This document shows positions 1 through 5,010 of a stretch of DNA of 5,010 nucleotides, piece after piece (the first letter of the stretch is position 1; each line of letters begins with the position of its first letter). This DNA comes from Deferribacteres bacterium JdFR-76 (lineage in GTDB: Bacteria; Zhuqueibacterota; JdFR-76): the NCBI GenBank assembly GCA_002011685.1, contig MTOL01000042.1, positions 1 through 5,010 on the forward strand. The letters are read 5' to 3'. The notes beneath the pieces are model-generated. The model ran no database searches. It had not been told where the DNA came from and saw only the letters and a program-made list of their open reading frames with translations. Made by a program: the position numbers and the translations under genes.

Positions 1-582
1 AGGAATCCAGGCAAAAATCAGCTTTCCCGCCGGTGACACCTGATCCAGTCCTGCTGCATGCCGGGCGCCGCTCATCAGAAAATCCGTGATCATCAGAATA
101 AAAATCAGTGTGAGAATAAACAGGGCATCCAGCGATTGGGTGATTCGCTTGGGCCGGAGCACCAGCCTCCGGAAAAATGCATACAGCACCATAATCACCA
201 CAAAAGCCTCAAACAGATCCCGGAAATAAATGTAAAATTTTCCCAGCGGTTGATTTTCAGCAAAACCCGGGACGTGAAATCCCGGTATGAACCCGCCCAC
301 GACAAAATGGAACGAATTCAATGCCACTGCCAGAAATCCCCAGAAAATGAAGGCGTGCATAATCCCCGCATCCAGAAAGCGCGGGTTCAGGATCCGGGCC
401 TGGCCAAGGAAATATTTAATCAGGAGCCACAAACGGTAGAACGGCCGATCAAACCGGTTGATAGGCTGGGCCAGCTGTAGCAACCGCACCCGCTGAACAA
501 TCAAATAAACAAACCCGCCTACCGAGGCAATTACAACCGCCAGAAAAAGCAAAAACCCGGGCAACGTACTGGTTGGTTGCAT
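1..582 (-). CDS. Membrane-bound NarI-like/(Fe-S) oxidoreductase, N-terminal part (partial)
   Basis: The 194 visible residues begin MQPTSTLPGF and run off the left edge with no stop. They are mostly membrane: hydrophobic segments at about 9-30, 71-95, 119-141 and 152-172, and a fifth starting near 186. The segment around GIMHAFIFWGF (73-83) is typical of the NarI-like (nitrate reductase gamma / heterodisulfide reductase gamma) domain that is often fused to a 4Fe-4S and CCG-domain Fe-S oxidoreductase, as in FadF/EMO-type proteins that pass electrons from ETF to quinone. His76, His92 and His175 are candidate heme b ligands. The start is the ATG at 580-582, preceded by GAGGAG with 8 nt spacing. 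The iron-sulfur part would lie outside the window, so its presence is inferred; a stand-alone cytochrome b-like subunit is the alternative. The gene follows the rny terminator and so is probably transcribed separately. Membrane assignment is firm; the exact electron partner is unknown. Confidence 0.72.
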   Translation of the reverse strand, partial: MQPTSTLPGFLLFLAVVIASVGGFVYLIVQRVRLLQLAQPINRFDRPFYRLWLLIKYFLGQARILNPRFLDAGIMHAFIFWGFLAVALNSFHFVVGGFIPGFHVPGFAENQPLGKFYIYFRDLFEAFVVIMVLYAFFRRLVLRPKRITQSLDALFILTLIFILMITDFLMSGARHAAGLDQVSPAGKLIFAWIP

Positions 583-590
583 GACTCCCT

Positions 591-596
591 CTCCTC
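591..596 (-). promoter_or_regulatory. Ribosome binding site of the left-edge membrane protein
   Basis: GAGGAG lies 8 nt before the ATG at 582. This strong site fixes that start over the earlier out-of-frame TTG/ATG starts near 845-853. Confidence 0.75.
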
Positions 597-778
597 ATTT
601 CATCTGCAGGACAACACCGCACCCCAAAAAACAATGATTGCACAAGAAGGAAAAGTGGAAATGCTCCGGAAATGCCGGCAAAATACGACAACCGAAAACT
701 CGGAAGGAAGAGAAAATCAGAGCCCCTCCGAAATCGCGTCCATTCCCTCGTCATCGCATTCCTCAAATTCGCTGAGTA

Positions 779-807
779 ATGGTAAGCAGTTCCAAAGATA
801 AAATCAA
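779..807 (-). promoter_or_regulatory. Candidate sigma-70 promoter for the left-edge gene
   Basis: On the minus strand TTGATT (802-807) and TACCAT (779-784) are 17 bp apart, each matching 4 of 6 consensus positions. It is the best pair I found in the gap, but it is weak and would imply a leader of about 190 nt. Confidence 0.2.
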
Positions 808-870
808 GGATGATTTCCGGCGAGTTTGTCGGGAATGTCTGCATTTCCCCCAATAAGTGCCACCGCTCAC

Positions 871-900
871 AAATAAAAAAGGCAGCTCAGTTGAGCTGCC
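871..900 (-). terminator. Intrinsic terminator after rny
   Basis: GGCAGCTC (881-888) and GAGCTGCC (893-900) form a perfect 8 bp GC-rich stem around a 4 nt AGTT loop; the flanking loop bases could pair too. Read on the minus strand, the stem is followed directly by TTTTTTATTT (871-880). It begins 27 nt past the rny stop codon. There is no U-run on the plus-strand side, so it acts one way. Confidence 0.9.
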
Positions 901-927
901 TCTGTACAAAAAGTCAAACCGAATTTC

Positions 928-2478
928 TTACACGTACTGAATAGAGCGTGTTTCCCGGATCACTGTTACTTTGATATGGCCGGGATACTCCATGTCCGAC
1001 TGGATCTTTTTGGCAATTTCGGAGGCCAGCAGAAAGGCCTCTTCGTCGGAAATTTTTTCCGGCTCCACGATAACCCGAATCTCCCGCCCCGCTGAAATCG
1101 CATAAGCTTTGGAGACCCCGGGAAAGGAGTCCGCCAGTTTTTCCAGGCTTTCAATGCGCCGGACATAGCCTTCCAGAGTTTCGCGTCGGGCTCCGGGACG
1201 CGAACCCGAAACGGAATCCGCCGCAGAAACCAGTATTGATATTGGGTTATCGGCTACTTCATCTTCGTGGTGTGATGCGATGGCATTGATAACCACCGGA
1301 TGTTCGCCGTATTTCTTTGCAAATTCCACTCCGATTTGAGTATGTGTACTTTCCGAATTCTGACTCAGCGCCTTTCCGATATCATGCAGCAGGCCCGCAC
1401 GTTTTGCCAGCTGCACATCAAATCCCAGCTCGGCGGCCATTGCCCCGGTCAAAAAGGCCACTTCTTTGGAATGTTGCAATACATTTTGACCGTAACTGGT
1501 TCGGTATTTCAGCCGCCCCAGCATTTTAACAATTTCCGGATGCACGCGGTCCAGCCCCACCTCTTTCACGGCCTCCGTTCCGGCGCGCCAGATGTGCTGT
1601 TCAATCTCTTTTTCGGCCTTCTTCACCGCTTCTTCCACCCGTTGCGGGTTAATCTTTCCATTCTTCACAAGGCGCTCCAGGGCCATGCGGGCCATCTCGC
1701 GCTTAACCGGATCGAAACCAGAAAGCACCACCGCTTCTGGCGTATCGTCCACAATAACCTTCACTCCGGTGAGCTGTTCAAACGTGCGGATATTGCGTCC
1801 GTCCCGCCCAATGATACGGCCCTTCATGTCATCGGAATCCAGGTTTACCACAGAAACCGTGGTTTCCACGGTATGATCGGAAGCCACTTTTTCGATCGCT
1901 TCGGTGAGAATATATTTGGCCTGCCGGACGGCGTTCTCGCGCGCTTCGTCCACAATCCGTTTCGCAATCCGGGCCGCCTCAAGGCGGGTGTCTTTCTCGA
2001 TATTTTCCAGCAGCAAACGCCTGGCCTCTTCTACGGAAAGCTTGGCAATATTGGAGAGTTTTTCATTCTCTTCCCGTATAATGCGCGCCAGCTCTTCTTC
2101 CCGTTCCGCCAAACGCGCTTTTTCCTCTTCCAGCTCTTTTTGTGCCGCCTCGAGCTGGGCCTCTTTTACTGCCAGATTGCTATTCCAGTCTTCCAGTTCC
2201 TTTTCTTTCTGTTGAAGCTGAGCTTCCAGTTCTTCCAGATGTTCCTGACGTTCCCTATATTCCCTTTCCAGATTCTCCCGCAGGCGGTGTCTTTCCTCCC
2301 GCGCCTTTAAAAGGATTTCATTTTTTTTCTTTTCCGCTTCCCGCTTGGCCTGACGGATCAGATCATCAATTTTGCGGAAAGCTTCCGAACGTTTATACTG
2401 AGCAAACCATTGTCGACCGAACCATCCAAGAAGTCCACCTACAACAAGCCCTCCCAGAGCAACAAATACCTCTATCAT
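928..2478 (-). CDS. rny: Ribonuclease Y
   Basis: Membrane-anchored endoribonuclease that starts bulk mRNA decay and processing at the inner face of the cytoplasmic membrane. The 516-residue product matches the family's usual length of about 520. Order of parts: an N-terminal hydrophobic anchor (about 3-21); a long, highly charged coiled coil rich in Glu, Lys, Arg and Gln (about 28-170); a KH RNA-binding domain with the loop IIGRDGRNI (GxxG at Gly224-Gly227, about 205-270); and an HD phosphohydrolase domain with His336, the LLHDIGKA motif (His365-Asp366), His403-His404 and Asp421 as metal and catalytic residues. The C-terminal part, ending IRETRSIQYV, is also typical. I chose the ATG at 2476-2478 because a near-perfect ribosome site sits just before it and the anchor then begins at residue 3; the open frame reaches 22 codons further up but has no support there. 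It lies 72 bp after def with no terminator between, so the two are probably one transcript. Confidence 0.97.
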   Translation of the reverse strand: MIEVFVALGGLVVGGLLGWFGRQWFAQYKRSEAFRKIDDLIRQAKREAEKKKNEILLKAREERHRLRENLEREYRERQEHLEELEAQLQQKEKELEDWNSNLAVKEAQLEAAQKELEEEKARLAEREEELARIIREENEKLSNIAKLSVEEARRLLLENIEKDTRLEAARIAKRIVDEARENAVRQAKYILTEAIEKVASDHTVETTVSVVNLDSDDMKGRIIGRDGRNIRTFEQLTGVKVIVDDTPEAVVLSGFDPVKREMARMALERLVKNGKINPQRVEEAVKKAEKEIEQHIWRAGTEAVKEVGLDRVHPEIVKMLGRLKYRTSYGQNVLQHSKEVAFLTGAMAAELGFDVQLAKRAGLLHDIGKALSQNSESTHTQIGVEFAKKYGEHPVVINAIASHHEDEVADNPISILVSAADSVSGSRPGARRETLEGYVRRIESLEKLADSFPGVSKAYAISAGREIRVIVEPEKISDEEAFLLASEIAKKIQSDMEYPGHIKVTVIRETRSIQYV

Positions 2479-2487
2479 GATCACCTC
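2479..2487 (-). promoter_or_regulatory. Extended ribosome binding site of rny
   Basis: GAGGTGATC touches the ATG of rny and complements nine consecutive bases of the usual 16S rRNA 3' end (GATCACCTC). The core GAGG is 5 nt from the ATG. It decides the start at 2478 over the upstream in-frame start at 2544. Confidence 0.8.
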
Positions 2488-2550
2488 GCTCTTTTTCCTG
2501 GTTCCGAAATTGTCAATGAACAGAACGGCCGGCACAGCGAACAATCAGCA

Positions 2551-3075
2551 TCAGGCTGCTTGCATAGCCAGGGCCTTCTGTTCCAGCTTCTTCAGCTGAT
2601 CCTTCAGCATCATTTTTTTGACCGGCGAAAGATAATCCACAAATAGCCGACCATTCAGGTGATCCACCTCGTGCAAAATAATACGCGCCAGCAGCCCGTT
2701 CGCGTGAAATGCCACGCGGTTACCATCCAGGTCCAGCGCCTCAAAATCGAACTCTTTTGCCCGCTTCACATCCGCCCGGATATCCGGAATACTCAAACAC
2801 CCCTCTTCCATCACTTCTGCCCCTTTTGGGTTACGGATCACGGGATTGATAAATACTTTCGGGCCCGGATCATCCTCTTCGGACTGCGTGTCCACCACAA
2901 TAATCCGCCTTAGTACGCCCACCTGATTGGCTGCAAGCCCCACACCGTTATTGGCATACATGGTCTCCAGCATATCTGCCGCCAGTTCGCGGATTTCGTC
3001 GTCAATAGCCTCCACCGGTTCCGCCATTTTACGCAAAACCGGATCACCGTAAATTCGTATTTTCCTCACCGCCAT
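2551..3075 (-). CDS. def: Peptide deformylase
   Basis: Metalloenzyme that removes the formyl group from the initiator methionine of new proteins as they leave the ribosome. The 174-residue length is normal for the bacterial family. All three signature motifs are present and intact: motif I GVGLAANQ (44-51, with the active-site Gln51), motif II EGCLS (91-95, metal ligand Cys93) and motif III HEVDH (135-139, metal ligands His135 and His139, catalytic Glu136). Motif I has Asn50 where many deformylases have Pro, which is a common variant. The C-terminal tail, rich in Lys, Leu and Gln, is probably helical. The ATG at 3073-3075 has GGAG 9 nt upstream. The gene is followed by rny and not by fmt, its frequent partner elsewhere. 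It has its own candidate promoter in the gap after the antiporter gene. Confidence 0.97.
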   Translation of the reverse strand: MAVRKIRIYGDPVLRKMAEPVEAIDDEIRELAADMLETMYANNGVGLAANQVGVLRRIIVVDTQSEEDDPGPKVFINPVIRNPKGAEVMEEGCLSIPDIRADVKRAKEFDFEALDLDGNRVAFHANGLLARIILHEVDHLNGRLFVDYLSPVKKMMLKDQLKKLEQKALAMQAA

Positions 3076-3114
3076 GAATCATAGCTCCAATTTAGCTCTT
3101 GTCCTTTTATGAAA

Positions 3115-3143
3115 ATAATACTCCATAATTCAAGAAAAATCAA
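3115..3143 (-). promoter_or_regulatory. Candidate sigma-70 promoter of def-rny
   Basis: On the minus strand TTGATT (3138-3143, 4 of 6) and TATTAT (3115-3120, 5 of 6) are exactly 17 bp apart. Initiation would leave a leader of roughly 30-35 nt before the def ATG. It lies wholly in the intergenic gap, just past the antiporter stop. The gap is AT-rich, so a chance match is possible. Confidence 0.45.
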
Positions 3144-3157
3144 ACAAATCTACCCGA

Positions 3158-4171
3158 TCAAAAATACACATAGTTGATAAACACCACGTAGCTCAAAAAT
3201 AGTACTCCCGCTTCCCAGCGGACAATCCGCCTTCCCGTGTACATGAACAGGACAAATATCAGTGTAAAGCCGATCATAATGGGAACCAGAATCTGCCCTA
3301 CACTGGCGTCGATGGTTACCGGATTCAGCAGTCCGATGGCTCCCAGCACAAACAACGTGTTAAAAATATTGCTTCCGATAATGTTTCCAAGAGAGATATC
3401 GGCCTCTTTTTTAAAAGCGCTTACAAGGGATGTTGCCAGCTCCGGTAACGATGTTCCTACCGCCACAATGGTAAGTCCAATTACAATTTCGCTAATTCCC
3501 AGCATGCGGCCAAAGATTTTGGCTGCCACAATCAGCCAGTTGGACCCCAGCGTTAAAAAAAGGATGCCCACTATTACCACAGCAATATGCAGGACGAACG
3601 ATCCCCGGCGTCCATATTTGCGGTAAATATGCCCAATAAGAGCGATTTTGTGGAACTGCCCTTCATAGGCCTGAACCATTTTCTGGCTGGCTTCCTCTGC
3701 CTGAAATGCTGCATGTTCTCTCCGGGCAATGCGAATCATATAGGTCAGAAAGAATATCATCAGGATGAGCAGGATTCCGCCCTCGGCTCGGCTGAGCAAA
3801 TTATTGGCAAAAAGTCCGTAAGCCAGAAATGCCGTCAGAACCAAAAATGGCGCTTCTTTGAACAATAGCCTCCGGTTCACCACCAGCGGATGCAAAAAGG
3901 CGGTCAGTCCCACGATCAGCCCAATGTTGGCAATATTGCTGCCGATGATGTTCCCGATGGCAATGGAACGGCTGTGCTGGATTGCAGCCACCAGACTCAC
4001 TGCAAATTCCGGCGCTGATGTGCCAAAGGCCACCACCGTTAGCCCCATGATCATAGGTGAAATGCCCAGCATCTGCGAAATGCGCACAGATCCCCGTACC
4101 AGAGCCTCTGCACCGTAATAAAGGCCGGCAACACCGAGGAAGAAAAATAAAAAAAAGCGGAAGAGTTCCAT
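3158..4171 (-). CDS. CaCA-family sodium/calcium (cation) antiporter
   Basis: Inner-membrane exchanger, probably extruding Ca2+ (or a related cation) against Na+ or H+; it resembles the YrbG/NCX_Mj branch. The 337 residues give about ten membrane segments in two inverted halves, joined by a charged loop (about 148-190). Each half has the full alpha-repeat: GTSAPEF (50-56) with GNIIGSNIAN (73-82), and GTSLPEL (239-245) with GNIIGSNIFN (262-271). Glu55 and Glu244 are the expected ion-binding acids, with Ser52, Ser78, Ser241 and Ser267 as further ligands. By my alignment from memory, Asn82 and Asn271 fill the two remaining sites. The N-terminus starts in the first membrane segment, with no separate signal peptide. 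The ATG at 4169-4171 has GAGG 6 nt upstream. The stop is 82 bp before def, with no terminator visible. The true ion cannot be told from sequence alone. Confidence 0.93.
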   Translation of the reverse strand: MELFRFFLFFFLGVAGLYYGAEALVRGSVRISQMLGISPMIMGLTVVAFGTSAPEFAVSLVAAIQHSRSIAIGNIIGSNIANIGLIVGLTAFLHPLVVNRRLLFKEAPFLVLTAFLAYGLFANNLLSRAEGGILLILMIFFLTYMIRIARREHAAFQAEEASQKMVQAYEGQFHKIALIGHIYRKYGRRGSFVLHIAVVIVGILFLTLGSNWLIVAAKIFGRMLGISEIVIGLTIVAVGTSLPELATSLVSAFKKEADISLGNIIGSNIFNTLFVLGAIGLLNPVTIDASVGQILVPIMIGFTLIFVLFMYTGRRIVRWEAGVLFLSYVVFINYVYF

Positions 4172-4216
4172 TTTATGCCTCTAATTTTTACTAAATCTGG
4201 GTCGTTTTTGTCATGC

Positions 4217-4245
4217 ATTTTACAAAAATTTTGCCATTATTTCCA
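4217..4245 (-). promoter_or_regulatory. Candidate promoter of the antiporter gene
   Basis: On the minus strand TGGAAA (4240-4245, 4 of 6) and TAAAAT (4217-4222, 5 of 6) are 17 bp apart. Initiation would leave a leader of about 35-40 nt before the ATG at 4171. The site overlaps the GCAAAATTT direct repeat. Only a moderate match in AT-rich DNA. Confidence 0.33.
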
Positions 4246-4258
4246 GATCAAATTTTGC
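4226..4258 (-). repeat. Two direct copies of GCAAAATTT, 24 bp apart
   Basis: The 9-mer GCAAAATTT occurs on the minus strand at 4250-4258 and again at 4226-4234, start to start 24 bp. One copy lies just upstream of the candidate -35 box of the antiporter gene and the other falls between its -35 and -10 boxes. This could be a regulator site, but AT-rich 9-mers recur easily by chance. Confidence 0.3.
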
Positions 4259-4263
4259 AACGT

Positions 4264-4500
4264 TCAAAACCAGCCGCGGCAGATCAGGTATCCAGCTTGC
4301 TCATTCGCATGCCTATTCTTTTTTTCCAATTCTAACAGGTATTTTTCCGGCCAATCATGCCACGCGGTTTCAAGGTGCCTTTTCGTGTTTCGCATTTGCA
4401 CCATGTTCCCTGCATCGCGCCGTTCTGCTAGTATCATCTCGGCTACAGCAATCCGAAAGTCCATCCTGATTGGATGCGAGCGTCCCCTGGTGCGGGACAT
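4264..4500 (-). CDS. Small hypothetical protein, 78 residues
   Basis: I do not recognise this ORF. Translation starts MSRTRGRSHP, and the product is rich in charged residues (many Arg, Lys, Glu and His). It has two likely helical stretches, about 15-29 (IAVAEMILAERR) and about 38-68 (TKRHLETAWHDWPEKYLLEL), and no membrane segment or signal peptide. The ATG at 4498-4500 has AGAGGG 6 nt upstream, which supports real translation; an in-frame GTG at 4518 lies before that site and is less likely. The opposite strand is also open here but gives a Ser/Cys/Phe-rich product typical of an antisense shadow. Codons such as AGG, ATA and CTA make it less like its neighbours. It ends 92 bp before the antiporter gene and no convincing promoter is visible. 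It may be a true small basic protein, a remnant, or a chance frame. Confidence 0.38.
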   Translation of the reverse strand: MSRTRGRSHPIRMDFRIAVAEMILAERRDAGNMVQMRNTKRHLETAWHDWPEKYLLELEKKNRHANEQAGYLICRGWF

Positions 4501-4506
4501 TTTTTG

Positions 4507-4512
4507 CCCTCT
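4507..4512 (-). promoter_or_regulatory. Possible ribosome binding site of the small ORF
   Basis: AGAGGG lies 6 nt before the ATG at 4500, with the same spacing as the GAGG of the antiporter gene. It is the main reason to take the small ORF seriously. Confidence 0.4.
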
Positions 4513-4518
4513 AAACAC

Positions 4519-4759
4519 GCAAATTTTACGCTAAAAAAAGACAAATCGCATAGGAGGGACGGAACGAGGCTGCATTTCCGCGCTAAACCGGGGCCAAGGA
4601 GGAGGTTTTTTAAGAATATGATTCTCTGGGAAACATTTTGGTTGGAAACTCCGCTGTCACTTCGCGCGAGAACGGAATGAAATCCTTGCCGACTCCCCTT
4701 CTTTTCTGATTAGCAGGGACATTGTCAGGTTTGCGATAAAAATTCCCGGGCCCTACAGA
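4519..4759. other. Unexplained stretch downstream of queG
   Basis: These 241 bases follow the queG stop and hold no gene I can support on the minus strand. I found no clear stem followed by a U-run to terminate queG; GGGCCCGGG just past the stop, followed by AATTTTTA, is suggestive but does not fold into a normal terminator stem. On the plus strand AAGGAGGAGG (4596-4605) precedes a 20-codon frame at 4618-4680, with a long 12 nt spacing. No tRNA or known riboswitch pattern was seen. Confidence 0.4.
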
Positions 4760-5010
4760 TCAACCCTCCTGCCGACTTGCGCTGTTGCAAAGCGCGATAT
4801 TCGCATTTCGGAGCAATCCTTCTTTTTTCGCCCGCTTCAGCGGACTCCGCTGGAACCCCTGAGGATACCGGTGCAACACCAGATCCCGGAATTCCTGCAG
4901 ATCCGGCTGAAAAAAACCGGATTTTGGCTGGAAGGCGGCTTCTGCAGAAAGCGGAGCTTTCCGGTTCCAGGGACAGACCTCCTGGCAGATATCGCATCCG
5001 AAAAGATGGG
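4760..5010 (-). CDS. queG: Epoxyqueuosine reductase, C-terminal part (partial)
   Basis: QueG carries out the last step of queuosine synthesis, reducing epoxyqueuosine to queuosine at the wobble base of tRNAs for Asp, Asn, His and Tyr; it is a cytoplasmic cobalamin and iron-sulfur enzyme. The visible 82 residues start inside the second ferredoxin-like site, with GCDICQEVCPWN carrying three Cys of a 4Fe-4S cluster in the form typical of QueG. They continue through FQRSPLKRAKKEGLLRNANIAL, here split as FQRSPLKRAKKEG and LLRNANIAL, the usual family end, and stop at TGA (4760-4762) soon after. The protein ends there, so this is the short form of about 310 residues without the C-terminal HEAT repeats found in some QueG proteins. 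The upstream part, with the cobalamin-binding domain and first Cys motif, lies outside the window. The frame differs from the longer open frame at 4725-4997, which is a shadow. Confidence 0.92.
   Translation of the reverse strand, partial: HLFGCDICQEVCPWNRKAPLSAEAAFQPKSGFFQPDLQEFRDLVLHRYPQGFQRSPLKRAKKEGLLRNANIALCNSASRQEG

Larger units (their letters stand above)
583..870. other. Non-coding gap between the rny terminator and the left-edge gene
   Basis: These 288 bases hold no gene I can support. One minus-strand frame stays open from about 853, but it runs into the left-edge gene in a different frame and its residues look random. A plus-strand frame of 74 codons (577-801) starts with TTG and is rich in Ser, Asn and Gln. 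The stretch probably holds the promoter and a leader of up to about 190 nt for the left-edge gene. I see no strong hairpin or known riboswitch core in it. Confidence 0.5.

Noticed and set aside
58..480. A 140-codon open frame on the plus strand
   Set aside because: It is antisense to the left-edge membrane protein. Its Gln/His/Lys/Pro-rich product is what hydrophobic codons give when read from the other strand.
577..801. A 74-codon plus-strand frame
   Set aside because: It has a TTG start, no ribosome site and a low-complexity Ser/Asn/Gln composition, and it overlaps the start of the left-edge gene.
720..815. A short acidic minus-strand frame (containing EFEECDDEGMD)
   Set aside because: It has no start codon between stops that suits it, is under 32 codons, and has no ribosome site. 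Probably chance.
449..853. A 134-codon minus-strand frame starting near 853
   Set aside because: It overlaps the left-edge gene in a different frame for over 130 bases, begins with TTG, and its product has no recognisable domain.
1300..2310. A 336-codon open frame on the plus strand, with further plus-strand frames at 1317-1529, 1592-1876, 1904-2215 and 2142-2480
   Set aside because: They lie antisense to rny, whose domains and residues are all accounted for. Their Phe/Ser/His-rich products reflect the complement of the Glu/Lys codons of the coiled coil.
2479..2544. A 22-codon upstream extension of rny
   Set aside because: The ATG at 2478 has an excellent ribosome site and gives the normal N-terminal anchor. 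The extension would put extra residues, including charged ones, ahead of it.
4175..4534. A 119-codon plus-strand frame opposite the small ORF
   Set aside because: No ribosome site was seen, the composition is Ser/Cys/Phe-rich, and it covers the candidate promoter and ribosome site of the antiporter gene.
4725..4997. A 90-codon minus-strand frame beginning MRYLPGG
   Set aside because: It is a shadow: the next frame encodes the QueG motif GCDICQEVCPWN and the family C-terminus.

Overview
This 5,010-base window is an ordinary-looking stretch of bacterial chromosome at roughly 50% GC. Every supported gene reads on the minus strand. In transcription order (high to low coordinate) they are: the C-terminal end of epoxyqueuosine reductase (queG, cut by the right edge); a gap of about 590 bp holding one small orphan ORF; a calcium/cation antiporter of the CaCA family; peptide deformylase (def); ribonuclease Y (rny) with a clear intrinsic terminator after it; and, after a further 290 bp gap, the N-terminal 194 residues of a membrane-bound electron-transfer protein of the NarI-like/(Fe-S) oxidoreductase type, cut by the left edge.

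Organism: RNase Y together with short-form QueG (no C-terminal HEAT repeats) and this type of NarI-like membrane protein suits a Gram-negative lineage outside the main Proteobacteria, such as FCB-related candidate phyla or delta-proteobacteria-like groups. The genes have good Shine-Dalgarno sites, and the best promoter candidates look like sigma-70 (TTGATT-17-TATTAT). Both points argue against Bacteroidota proper, where SD sites are usually absent and promoters have a different form. This placement is a low-confidence inference.

Transcription: the antiporter has a candidate promoter about 45 bp upstream, lying over a small direct repeat. The def-rny pair has its own candidate promoter in the 82 bp gap after the antiporter, and the 72 bp gap between def and rny shows no terminator, so the two are probably co-transcribed and end at the hairpin at 871-900. 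Readthrough from the antiporter gene into def is also possible, since no hairpin is visible between them. The left-edge gene is downstream of that terminator and needs its own promoter.

Function: def (removal of the N-terminal formyl group), rny (mRNA decay initiation at the membrane) and queG (tRNA wobble modification) are housekeeping genes of protein synthesis and RNA metabolism. The antiporter and the left-edge protein belong to ion and electron transport at the inner membrane. I saw no mobile element, CRISPR array, RNA gene or defence system, and no convincing undescribed system. The least explained parts are the small ORF at 4264-4500, the stretch at 4519-4759 and the leader at 583-870.
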